Source: Chionis minor (lineage: Eukaryota > Chordata > Aves > Charadriiformes > Chionididae). Taken from it: a stretch of DNA of 64,000 bases. The notes under the pieces are model-generated. The model was not told where the DNA came from. It worked only from the letters and a program-made list of their open reading frames with translations, and did not search any database. Below, piece by piece: positions 10,861 through 23,089 of the stretch. Made by a program: the position numbers and the translations under genes. The stretch spans positions 99,360 through 163,359 of the forward strand of contig VZSF01007904.1 in NCBI GenBank assembly GCA_013398295.1, in the 5' to 3' direction. Each line of letters begins with the position of its first letter. Position 1 is the stretch's first letter.

Positions 10861-13800
10861 AATCTAGCTCTGCTGTCTCTTCTCCTTGACCCCCTGTGGT
10901 AACAGGGAAGTGGGGTTCTTCAAGCTACCTTGCATTTCAGTTTCAGATGCCTTTGACTGACAGCCCTGGTTGTCCTGCCGCTATAGGAGCAGATCCTCAA
11001 GGCTGTCCCATAGACTTGCCCCATGGACTTGCCCCGTAGGTCTTTTCAGTTGTTACAAAATGTTCTTTTTCCAGAAACATAAATGAATGCAAAATCACAG
11101 TTCAGTTTCTGGTCCTCCCACTATGGGATGTGCTTAGGGTGAAGTTCGATAAGCAGTGATGGACTTTCTGGTATGTTTTATTACCTGCTGAAGAATATGT
11201 GCCTTTCCAAGATGCTTTCAGAGAAGGAGGAAGGACAGGAAAAACAGTCCCTGATTGTTTCCTGTTATTTCAATTCCATGGCCAGGCCTGGAAGATCCAG
11301 CTGGCCCCTTACGTTGCACTACTTATTTCAGCATAAGGTGGCAAAATTTGCACTGCTGAGAACAAGCTAAAGTGTAGTGGTTGCACTCAGTGCTCAGATA
11401 CCAAAGCAAAGGTTACTTTGAAAACTCTCATCAGGTGAGATATAAGGGCAAGGATATGTAGCTGTAGGCATGCTTTCAAGGTGAGAAGGCAGCAGTTTTG
11501 CACTGTTTCCTTTTCAGGCTTGCAGATGGTTTAGGTTTTCACCATGCTGGAGGCCAGGGCAGCCCATGAGCATGTTGCCTGAGAGTTGTGTGCTTGCTTT
11601 ATAGAAGTGTTAACATGCCTGAAAGATGCAAACAGGTTGTAAAGCCTCTTGTCACCTTGCTGGTGGAACCATAATGTTTTGCAGGAGCACGGGCCGAATG
11701 TACTCTCTAGCTCCAGTGTATAGATGCAGAAAATGAGGTAGGTTGTCTTGAGAAAATGCCATGGCAACAGCTTCTTTGGGTCAACATTTTTTCCCCTTGA
11801 TTTTTACTTGGCCATACAATTTTGCAAACGGGTCACCCATTAGTGCCTTTTGGGTGAAGGTGGTAGGGTGGATGTGGAAGGCATATGTTCTTCTGGGGAA
11901 ACCTGGCTCCAGCTGGAATAAACTATGGTGAAATGCCATGGTGTGAATGATGGAGGGTGGCACAAAGGAATTCAGAGAATGTAGTTGTTACTACATCAGT
12001 GCCTGATGTAACTCAAGTATACTTAAACCTCAGCCTCTGCAGATGGCCTGTTACAATTTTAATTACAGATGCTTTAGTATTTGGTTTCTTGACACTTGTG
12101 CCCTTGCCTGACACTGGTCTGCAATGTGCTTACGGATAGCCAGCCAGTGGCACCCTGACCAGTCTGGCAACTGTGTTCCTTCCCAGAACCATAGCTCCCA
12201 TGTGAGTGAAATGGTGAAGAGCACCCTCTTCCCATGGACAGAATCAATACCTGGTACTGACATGATTCCGTTGTGGGCCCCACTGGTAAGATCAAGCCAT
12301 ATTGGGGGTGGGGACTTTGGCTTCTGTGTATGGGTAGTTCTTTTGACCTCAGGCTTGAAGCACTACATGAGTCTTCAACCGATAAGGAGTCCAAAGGATT
12401 CCCCTGACCATGGGTATCTCCATCCCCCGATCCACAGGTCAAAGGATAGTTCTCCCAACCCAATAGCAAGCAAGCTTGAAGTTCACCAGTCACGTGAACA
12501 TTTGGAGAATCAAAGCTTTGAAGTGCAGGAGACATTTTGCCTGGACTACCCATCCAACTCCCGTCTTAACTCAGGGACTGTGCCTCTTTCAGAGGTCTCG
12601 GTGTTAAACCTGTATGGTCTTTCTTTTGGTCTGAGAGCCCAAAGGGAGTCCAACTCAGGGGGACAACTCATATAATATTAGGCCACAAGTGCAAAGACTA
12701 CTGTTAGAGTCTAATTCCCTGTGGACATTGGTTGCTGAGGCTCCATAAACCGAGCTTTCCCTAAGTGAAGTGGTGTAATAGAAGATCTGGATTTTGCATT
12801 GTGGAGAGATAATAATGAATCTCAGAAGAGATTAATGATATTCATAGACCTTGGTGTCCTGTCCTATAGGGCCAAAACCTGTATCCTCTGGCTGTCCCCG
12901 TCCTTTTCAACCCAAGAAACAACAGTCTTCCAATATGAAATTTGGGTAATAGGTGCATGTTCTGTATCTTCACACTATATAAACAGCATTTACTTTTGCC
13001 TTAACTGACACTTTACCACTTCCTCCTATGTAGCAAAGCATTCTCTGTCGTAAAGCTATTCTTTTCCATGTTGTCCATGGGGCATGCTCAGATAACAGGA
13101 GTAACAAATGAGTATCATGAAATCATGGGTGTGAAATGAAACATTTCTGCAGTGTACATCCCCTGTATTGAAGAATGCCTATTATATTTGTGCATAATAT
13201 ATAAAGTGTGCATTGTGTGGCCTTGCTGTAAGCATGGGTGGGAGGGGATAACAAGATTTGGAAAGTGGTTAAAGAACCAAAACAAATCTAGGATAAACAA
13301 AGCAGACGCAAAGCAGTCTTTTTCATGGGGGCTTTCTCCTTGTCTGTTGCTATAGGGGATTTCCAGAGCACAAAATGCTGGTACCCAAACATAATTTACT
13401 GCTCTTTGGGAGTTTTGCAAAAGGCAGAAGAGCAGCATCTGTTGGGTTGAAGTGTTTTTGGGTTTTTTTCCAGTGCATAAAGTCAAGTAAAGCACTTTTT
13501 ACACCAAAACTGGTCTCTGAGGTACAGCACTTCTTTAGCCCTTCCTGTTCCAGTGAAGAAAGCACCATAAGAACCTTTCCAGGACACAACAGATATGACA
13601 GAGTCCCACTTCAAAAAGTGCTGATCAGCGGTCTGTTGGTGTTGTCCAGCGTAAAATGATGGTGCACAGCAGCAAGATCAGATCTGAGAGCAGATAAGAG
13701 GTATCTATGGTGGGCTGGATCCACGTGTAGATGAATAAAGATGTTCCAGTGCAAGAGCATGGCTGTCTGCTTAATTATTTAACTCGCCATGGGAGGGAGG

Positions 13801-16800
13801 AGTAAGACTGGATTTGCAAAAGCCTGAATCCCGCTGGCCTCGGAGGCCGTAGCTCGCTCCTCTGCCTGTTTTGTAGCCACTGGAGGGGGCCGGAGAACCG
13901 TGCTGCCTGCAAGGGGGTTACAGGCAAGCGAGCGGGGTCTGGGCAGTGGTTACCTGCACCATTGCCAACTGCTGCCTTGCCACCCCTGGACAATTTTGAG
14001 GACGGATATGGCAGGCAAATCAAAATGTAAACCATCGTGAATGTGCAGAGGAGCCCCCTCTATGGACCCTTCCCCCCACGCCCGCAAATCCTCTTTGACA
14101 AGCTCGTGTGTCCTCTCAGCAGTGCTGGCCTGCTCTTTCCTCGGGGTGCCATGGCAGCTTGTGCCAATGCAAAGTGGCTACTGTCACCCACTGCTGGTTG
14201 GAGCAGCCCAACGCTCTAAGCCTTCAAAACAGGCTGAAGAGGGCTCTTCAGATCTTCCCTTTCTGCTCCTCTTACTTTGTACCCAGCTCTGGAAACGTAG
14301 CACCTCAGTTTGTCCTGGCATGAAAGTACTCCGAAGTCAGCGTAATTCCTCGGAATGTTTTGATTCTTATAGCTTAGCTTTTTCCCGCCTTTTCATTGAA
14401 AAGTTCCCTACAAGCTTAAGCTGGAAGCTTTTCTGATGGTTACTCTGTTCATCCTAGGGGTTACCAGATGTGCAGGCTCTGTCTGCAACACCTGGACAAT
14501 TTCCGTTCTTTAGCTCTGGTAGTAGAAGGAGCATTTCCGGTATCTGAGGATTCAGTCCCTGTAGCTATCTCTAGTCAAGGGCACAGTCCCTGTTTTAGGA
14601 TTCCTGCTATTTTTGCTTGGGAGATGTTTGTCTGAGCTGGTGCCAGCGTTTCCTCTAGAGGCAAAAAGAGAGTTTCTCCTAAATTGGAAGAAAATGATCA
14701 AGTGGTTTGTAATTATTGTGATAGTGATTAAAAACAAAGCAAAACAAACCCTCATTTGAAATTCTAGTATCTCCACCTTCTATATTCCTCTAGCTCGGAA
14801 ATGGCTCTCTCCTGTCTCCCAGTGCATCTCCCCCCAGGCTTCTGCATTAGCAACCCCGATTTGGTACCCGTGACCCTGCTGGGTGGTGGGTCAGCAATAG
14901 CATCTTTGTGCTGCAGCTTAGAAAGAACGGGAGACTTAACGTCAACTGATAGAGATCTGCATGTCTGAGCTGCAAACCTCGGGACAATAAACATGGAATT
15001 GTTTAAAGGGCTGATAGACTCCAGCCGTGATTTTGCATGCTATTAACCTGCCCCTTCTTGGTTATCTCTCTGGAGTAGATAGGCTGGGGTTTCTGGTCAC
15101 CGCTCACTGAATTTCATGTATGCTTGGGGAGAAGAGCTCATGGGTGAGTCTGTCTTTGGTTTATATAATGACATTGCAACATTTTCCTTACCACGCATTA
15201 ATCTTATCTTAAAATGTAATGCGGAGTTCCCTTTCCTGCAGCAGCAAGGAAGAGATTTTGCCTTGCACTGTGTGATGCTCAAATATTTGCTCTGGGCTAT
15301 GAGAACCGACCAAGACTGCAGTAAATCTCACGTAGTCTCAAAGCATTTCCCCTAGCATGTGTTACTTCCACTCCCCCAGCCACTGCCGGGAAAGACCCTA
15401 CTTGTTTAACCTCTTTTGGTTTGTTTGTTCCCTATCAGCTCCTTCAGGCTTGTTTTCCCTCCCAAATGAGCTCTCTGTTCCCTGCAAGTTGCAACCTGGA
15501 AGATAAATGAGAGGACTGTGGCTCACCTGCGGTGTGCCTGAGAGACAGGGCAGCACATGCGGGGTGCCCGGCTCCTACACCCAGCCAGCCATGCACAGGG
15601 GAAAGGAGGTTGCAGCCCCCCAAGACCATCGTTGCACTGCAGAGCTCATTAACCCACCTCCAGGTACATGCATTTCCTGCTGCTTTCAGCACTTTTCCCC
15701 CCTGACACGTATGTACAAGCCTGATTTGTACTGTTCTGTTTTGCACTCCTTTTCACGTTGGGTTTCTTTTTTGTTGTTGTTGTTTATGCTTCAGAGACAA
15801 ATGAAATCTGCTTTTGTTTACCGGAAAGTATGCTTTATTTTCCCATCATCGAGCATCTGGTGTTTGTAAAATGCACAACGAATTTTTCCAACAGAAAATC
15901 AGCCAGCCTGAGTGTGCCTGGCCAGGAGTTCACGTGTGCCACGATCCTTATCCTGAAAAGGTAGTAAAACATCCAAACGCAGAAAGTGCTGGCCAAACAC
16001 GCTGCACATGGGTGAAAAACTACAGGTAAAATGCTGGAAATCCACAATTCCCATCAAATGTATGTTTAGCAAATGCTTTGAGTTACTGCAAGTCTCAAGT
16101 AAGCCTTTGCCTAAAAGCTCTGTGCAAGAAGGGAGCAGTGGTAAGTACCTGCAAGCCCCAGGAACAAGTCTCTCCAAATATTTTCATACGATGCTTCTGT
16201 CACTAGGAAGGCAGAGAGCAAAATAAATCCAAGGTGGGTAAGATGGAGTAGGACAGCCATTGTCGTTGATTAATGGCTTCGGCCGTTCCCCAGGAGGTAG
16301 CAGGATGATGTACGATCTGTACGCAGTCAACTCCCCATGGCACAGGCTTTCTATAAGCTTTCCAAACATACCATGGTGAGGTGATGCTTGCAGACACGGC
16401 ATTTTCTCTGAAGGCGTCTTTCCACAATCATCTGAAAGCTACTAAGGGAATTTTGGAAGCTGGTTTCCAGCCATGATTCACTTGGCCAACTCTGCACTTG
16501 CCTTTAATTTTAATAATTTGGCGACATCCATTTATTTAACATTTTGCAAGGCAGGGTCTGCATTTGCTCAGTGAAAATGAAAGTTGAAGGATGGTAAAAT
16601 GCCTTCATATATTAAAAGTTAAAAGCACGGAGTGCTGTTAGCTCCATGTAGTGGTATCACTTAACGGGATTGTGAGCTGTGGTACCAGCTGGAAGGATGG
16701 AAGGTTAAGGAGGCATAGGGAGTGGGGTGGATTGATTAGTGGGTGTTTCTGGCCTTTCTGAGCCTGGGGTTTTTTTGCAGTTGGAATGTAAAAATAGATG

Positions 16801-19800
16801 CATGCCTTGTTTTGTTTCCCACAAAACACAGTTTTTGCTGGCAAGTCTTAATTTTGCAAAATTTCAGCAACTGAACATTTTCTATCAGTATAAAAACAGC
16901 TTCTGAAAGTTTTCTCTTATGTTTGATCATATCAATGTTACTCTATGACACTGTCTGTAGTGGAAAGTCTCATGATGCAATAGATATAATATTTAATTTA
17001 GTTTAATTTTTTAATTTTTATATTCAAATTACTAATGGTAGCTGCAGCTTAGCCTCAGTCAGGTCATGCATAAAAGCCTCCATCATGTGCTGGTGCCTGT
17101 AGCATCTCTGCGCAGCACTCCATTGCCAGGCAGTGCTAGGCAGGGTGCAGCTGCTGGGCCATGGAAAGCCTGGCTCTGACTTGAGATGCTGCAGTCTTTG
17201 AGCCTTTGTGTCTGTGTAACACCGATTTTCCTTGCATGTAGTACTTGGACATGCACCTCCAGATATTTCTTGTTGAGGTGGAAAGGAATTTTGCTTCATA
17301 ATAAATGTAAGACTTCCTGTTGTTTAAAGGCATTGAAGTCCTTACCTTCATCAAAGCAACCAATAAAACCTCCTATAAATGCTACCTAGGAAAGTTTCCA
17401 ATTACCCTAGTTCTACTCCTAATATCAGTTCCTATAATTGCCAACCTCCATTAGCACAACTTACTTAAAGACAAACATCAAAGCAGAGGTTCTTCTTTAC
17501 CTTAGTTGGCAACTGCCACCAGTCTGGAAATGGATCATCTGCACCTTCATGTGCGCCAGCTGCTCTTTCCCTGCCTGCTTCAGCATCTTCATGGACTTCA
17601 TGACACAATACCACAGTCTCCTGTCCAAATCACCCGTCATTCAAACCAGAACTGTACCCTAAAGGCCATCTGTGAAATCTGAAAGTTGAGAATTATTTTA
17701 ACTCGGTATCCTGAGGTAGTGTCTGGTCCCCCTTCCAGGAGTTGTTCTTGCTGGGTGTTCAGTGAACTTTGGGTTCAGTCCATAAACTTTCAGTTTAGTG
17801 ATAACCCTAAATATTTCACGCATCATAGACTACGAATGATGCAAAAATGTCAGTGAAACCCGTTGTGCCAATGCAAACAACTCTAGGAAGCTTTTCTGTT
17901 CCCATTGCTGGTGCATGAACCTTGTTCCTCTTCACTCTGTATATGTGCCTGTGCATCAAGGGAGGCCAAAAGAAGTTAGGTGCAAGTAAATGTAAATCCC
18001 ACAATGGTATGCTATCCAAAGACAAAAAAATAGGACAGTTAAAGGTTATTTGTGCATTCAGACTTCCGTAACGCTGAAAGGAGCTCTGTACTGGTTGAAC
18101 TGCTGCAGGTCTGTGTTTGCTGCCCAGTAGAGAGCATTTAAAATTCCATGGAAACATAGTCAATATGCATCATTCTGCTCTGAACCAGCACAAAATCCTC
18201 TGGACAGCCTTGACTGGACATACTTTCATGTGGGATCCTCTTCAGGGTCCAGCGGGAATCTGGACAACACCACCCTGCTGTTTGGAAGAAATTACTTAGT
18301 TGGTGATGCAGAAATTTCCAAGGTCAGTGAAAATGGTAAACGCGCTGGCAAACGGGATGTCAACGGGTGTCCACTGTAAATTTGACTCTTCTGATGTTCC
18401 TTTAGTCTGGTATGAAAAATGATTCACCCTTCTTTGAAGTACCCGATCTTGTTAGCATGGGTCAGATGTTTAAACATAACTAAGGATATTATATGAGCTA
18501 ATTAAATCAAGGCATCTGGCGTGCATATCATTCTGCAGATAGGTTTCCATGGAAAACAGTTTATATGCCATGAATGTCCTTAGAAGATTAGATTAAACAT
18601 CAGATGGATCTTGTCTTCTTCCACAGACCAACTCTCTTTAAAATGAGGTTTAGGCTACTAGATGGAGCTGACTAAATATCCCTGGCTGCTTGGGTGCCCA
18701 TTTGGCCCCTGAGCCGTTAGCGTTTCAAGTCTACAGCGCCACTCCTCCCTGAAGCATCTGCTGCTTGCAAGAAGATATACTTGATGTTTCTGTCCACATG
18801 ACTAGATGTGCATTGGTGCATCAGCATTTGCTTTCTCAAGTGCCTAAAGCTGCCTTTTGCCTTCTTTGTAGACAGCAACAAGAAAAGGGAGAGAGCAATG
18901 AGTTTGACGTGGCTCAGGCATGTGCAGTGCTCACATACCCTGGGTAGATATGAACCTGGGAGCCTCTAGACTCGTTTTCTTAGTGATTTGTGTGTTTTCC
19001 TTCACGTCACCTTCCCTTCCCCCTGTCTGCCCAGACTTCCCTGAGTCCAAGCTGGGTTGCTGGGGGCAAGTGCCATGTCTACTCCCTGTGATTCACTGCT
19101 GGCGGGAATGTGTGATGCCGGGATGCAGGAAGTCCCAAGACCGGCGATTCATTTCCCGGCAACCACCGAGAACTGACGTTGGTTTATCCCCACTGGGGGT
19201 AGCGAGAAACTACCCCAAATGTTAAAGTCCCCATGTATTTCAGCTATTACTCACACTTTTAAAACAGAAGTAGCCCCTAAAAGGATGGGTCAGAGCCTCC
19301 CATCGTGCAACTTAGCATGATCCATTGGAGAAGCAAAAGCTATTTGTACCAGAAGATTTTAATTAGTTCAGGAACTTAAAAGCCCAGCAGAAAATGGGGC
19401 TTGGGCAAGTACCGTTTTATTTTGATGTCTGAGACAGTACTGCGCCTTTTGCTCTTGTTTTCAAACTGCTTCCCCTATCCACCTTCAAATTTAGCAAGAA
19501 GCTGTGAATCATGAGCCCTTCAAGCCCACAGTGGTCTGTAGTGGGAACACAGCAGGTCCCCAAGCAACGCCAAAAGCCCCTCTGTGCAACACAATGCCTA
19601 CAGGACAGAGATGGGCCTGGGTTTTTTGGGTCTCCAGACAGAGGGAATACATGCAGCATTTGCTTCTTGCGTGTCTTGCAGCTTGTGAGACTTTCGTCAG
19701 GCTGCAATTCAGCAGGAGCTGATCTCCTCCTGGTGCCGCGAAGATCCAGGAGTTAATTCTTATTCCATGAGAAGGCCAGAGCTTGCATCCAGCCAGTTCC

Positions 19801-20355
19801 CTGGGGTGCAGAAAAAGAAACTCTCTGAGAAATAAACACAGACACAAACAAACACCAGACTTGGCACACAGCTTCGCAGGCAATGGGAATATCTTTTAGA
19901 TTCCCGCCGAGGTAATTGGAGTGCAAGGAAGCTTCCCTGCTCTGCCCTTTGGCTCCTGGGGAGGGTCTGCTTGCCAAAATGCTTTGTGCTCCCTTGAGCC
20001 ATGCCTGGGCTGGACCGTGCGCTTCTGCCCAGTCCATCCCACCCCAGTGCTTGCTTGCACGCTTATTGCATTCCTCATCTAACCTATTCCCAAGGATGTG
20101 CGTTGGACCTCCTCACCAGTAAACCCACCCTTTTCTTGCATGCATTTTATTCCAATTCTTGTTTTTCCTCATGAGAAGACTTCCCTAAATCTCCCTTACA
20201 TCATCTTACACCTACTCAGGTTGTCCTTTCTGTGGGGTCTTTCCCATAGCTGGGATGGGATCCGGTCCTGGCTTGCAGGTACTGGTGTGTGAGGTGATGG
20301 CTCTTTTCTCCTGAGCCTTCATTTGCACCTTTGTGTTGATCCACACCTTTCTTGA
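10861..20355. other. Intergenic region without recognisable gene or transposon
   Basis: This 9.5-kb stretch is bulk composition with many short random open frames on both strands. I found no transposon terminus, coding family, tRNA or rRNA. Isolated AATAAA hexamers occur at 13734, 14986, 16222 and 17362. The longest open frame (12124-12675, + strand, 183 codons) is noted in the findings but matches no family I recognise. Mammalian synteny would place this in the ASB1-TWIST2 interval. Confidence 0.6.
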
Positions 20356-20502
20356 AATCATAGAATGGTTTGGATTGGAAGGGACCTTAAAGATCATCTA
20401 GTTCCAACTCTCCCTGCCATGGGCAGGGACACATTCCACTAGGCCAGTTTGCTCAAAGCCCCATCCAGCCTGGCCTTGAACACTTCCAGGGACAGAGGAT
20501 GC
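20356..20502 (-). mobile_element. CR1 LINE 3'-end fragment, minus strand
   Basis: On the + strand this reads as the reverse complement of a CR1 3' end. It starts with ATCATAGAATGGTTTGGATT, then GGAAGGGACCTTAAAGATCAT, and continues through the CCATGGGCAGGGACA and AAGCCCCATCCAGCCTGGCC blocks typical of the avian CR1 3' UTR. About 147 bp remain, so it is a strongly 5'-truncated copy. It carries no coding sequence. Confidence 0.9.
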
Positions 20503-22751
20503 AAGACCTAACCCCAGATCTTACCTGCACTGAATAATATGCTAGCACTGAATAACATACCAAAGTCTGGATGCTTTCCCCCGTAATGACATTACTCTGC
20601 AAGGTAAACATGCCAGTGGTTTTCAGGCTTTCAAAAATCATGTGAATATGGAAAAACCCATACCTTAAAAATCCCATCTTTCTGAGCTGTTGTGTTTTCC
20701 CCCTACCTTCCTTCCTGCAGCTTTGCAACTACTTTGCAAATCTTAAGATGCTTGCCAAATTTTCTCCTTGATCAGGAGGGAGAGAAACTTTGCTACTTAC
20801 CCCCTAAATTGCAGCATTTTAGCAGGCAAAGCTCAGCGAGGCTCAGTCATTCAATGTGTTGCCACAGGCAGTATCCTTGGCTTGTGGTGAGCTGGGTGGT
20901 CTGATAACACCCCCTTAGAGGAAAGCAGATAGCTGCAGCGCTCAGTGTAGGCAGCCAGATTTCAATTTGGTAGTGACTTTGTTCTGATTTTATGCTATAT
21001 CTCACATGAAATGATACAGGCTGATATTTCTCTGTAATACTGTAATACTGTAGTACAAACCATTTTTGTTTGGTATTGGTGAAGCTCGTTTCAAAAACAA
21101 ATTTCAAGTGTAAATGGAAGCCTGTCCATGCATGGGACAAGAAAAATGAATTTTCATGCGGGAGTAAAAAGGATTTAACTATGCAGAGTCTAATAAATAT
21201 TCGCTTTGGGAAACAAATGGCTGTTTTGCAGCTTCGGCTGGAGATGCTTTTAAAAAATACATCATTCACCAAAAGTGAAAGGCAGTTTATTTCTCATGGA
21301 TCCTTCTTCAGGCAGGAACAGTTTTCCTTAGGACTGTCTCTATCCTAGAAGCTCGACCATTCTTCATGCCAAGCAAGGAAAGTTACACCCTATGGTTTTT
21401 GAATTACAAATGGGAAATCCATACTGTTTTGGAATAAACAGCAGTGGTCATTAGACAGTCTATTGGTTACTATTTGGTTACAACTGCATAAGGAACAGCT
21501 ATAGTGGAAAAAAAAGAAGCAGCAGTAACAGTCAATCGTCACTTCTTTTTTTCCCCTGCCTGGAAAACTTGGAGTTTTATGGCCTACGAACCACAAATTA
21601 GAATTGCAGGCAACAGATAAAGCTTCACTATAAATTCAGCTAATGCCAATACCTCTTGGCGACTGCAAGGAGGTGGTTGTCAAAATGCCCCTTTGGCAGT
21701 CACTGCCTGAACAGGACCTTTCTGACCTGCCAGGATCACTGGGTGGATCCAGACCCCTTCAGAAAAACAGAGCATCACTGGTGCAACAGCCACTGCTGCT
21801 GATCTGAGGACCGCTTCCTTGCAGGCAAGGGTGCCCTGGGTAGGGACAAATGAGGAAGCTACTACTGCTTCTGTGGTCAGCATCGGCCACCCCAGTAAGT
21901 CTTGAAGGGCTTCTTCAGGTTTTCCACCAACCACTGTTTTCTCCAAGGAGCCAGCCTCAAACCTGTCCTGTCCCTTTCTTCCTCTGGAAAGCAGATTGCT
22001 TGGAAGGAATTGCAAGAAAGTAGGAAGACTTGAGCCAGCTTGTCTCCAGAAAATTAATCCCTGTGCTTGTTTGTTTGTCCTGATAGAAAATTTTCTCTAA
22101 TTTCTGACCTGAAGTCATCTGGCTATAGTTTAAGCTGATGCTCTGCTCTTCACCATGCCACGCTGCAGGGGAAGACACAATCCTTCCCAAGTGTTTCATG
22201 CTTATGGGCGGGAATAAATGGAAAAAATGTCTCAGACATGCTGGACTGGAGTCAATTGCTCAAAGATGTTGCCGCTTTAGGACTGGTGAGTTAGGCTGAC
22301 AAGTCTCCCACTGCTGCTCCAGAAAGATACAGGACCTCTGTCACATCTGCCAGTGGTGCTATCTTTAGTAACCCAGAGAAGCTCCATGCACAATGCTCCC
22401 ATGCTTAGGAAGGAACTGAAAAGGTCTCAGGCTGCCTTGGATGTTTCAATGCCCACCCATGGTGTTCACAGGTTGGATGGTTTCCAACAGGAAACAGGAA
22501 GAGCCTCAGGCAACAGCTGCTCCTCCAGAAACCAAGAGGGTGGTAGAAAGTGCCGTACCACCATTTGGAATGTCTGAGACATCATATCTGGGACCATGTG
22601 AGGTCTTGGTCTGATCCAGTCCAAGGCCACTATTTGACAAGCACAGGCCACAGTTTTGACTTTTGCATTCCTGCTTAAATGATAGGCATTTTCAGAAGTA
22701 CTTAAATCTCTTAGGCGTCAGGTGAATATATGTTGGAAAATTTCATTACTT
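20503..22751. other. Intergenic region, no gene seen
   Basis: Unique-looking sequence between two CR1 fragments. The short open frames on either strand have no recognisable similarity. A phrase near 22605-22622 (GGTCTTGGTCTGATCCAGT) recalls the 3' end of ancient CR1 families, but it is too short to annotate. Confidence 0.55.
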
Positions 22752-23072
22752 AAAGGGTGCCTACAGAAAAAGTGGAGAGGGACTCTTTATCAGGAAGTGC
22801 AGTGATAGGATGAGGAGTAATGGTTTTAAACTGAAAGAAGGTACACTTAGATTAGACATTAGGAAGAAATTCTTTACTCTGAGATACTGATTCTGATACT
22901 GGAAAAGGCTGCCCAGAGAAGTTATGGATGCCTCATCCCTGGAAATGTTCATAGCCAGGTTGGATGGGGCTTTGAGCAAACTGGTCTAGTGGGAGGAGGC
23001 AGGCCGTGGCAGGAGGGTTGGAACTCGATGATCTTTAAGGTCCCTTCCAACTCTAACCATTCTATGATTCTA
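22752..23072 (+). mobile_element. CR1 LINE 3' fragment, plus strand
   Basis: This fragment encodes the decayed C-terminal end of CR1 ORF2 (for example AATGGTTTTAAACTGAAAGA and ATTAGGAAGAAATTCTTTAC). It continues into the CR1 3' UTR (TTGGATGGGGCTTTGAGCAA, GATCTTTAAGGTCCCTTCCAA) and ends in ATTCTATGATTCTA. It is 5'-truncated and about 320 bp long. A longer CR1 begins within about 20 bp of its 3' end. Confidence 0.92.
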
Positions 23073-23089
23073 CATTCCTAAATAACTGA

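Noticed and set aside
13734..13739. AATAAA as the end of the ASB1 transcript
   Set aside because: It would need a 4.9-kb 3' UTR, and earlier candidate signals at 10011 and 10835 are as good by sequence. It is kept only as a possibility.
22600..22625. Ancient CR1 3' end at GGTCTTGGTCTGATCCAGT
   Set aside because: Under 25 bp of similarity from memory and no continuing CR1 sequence on either side.
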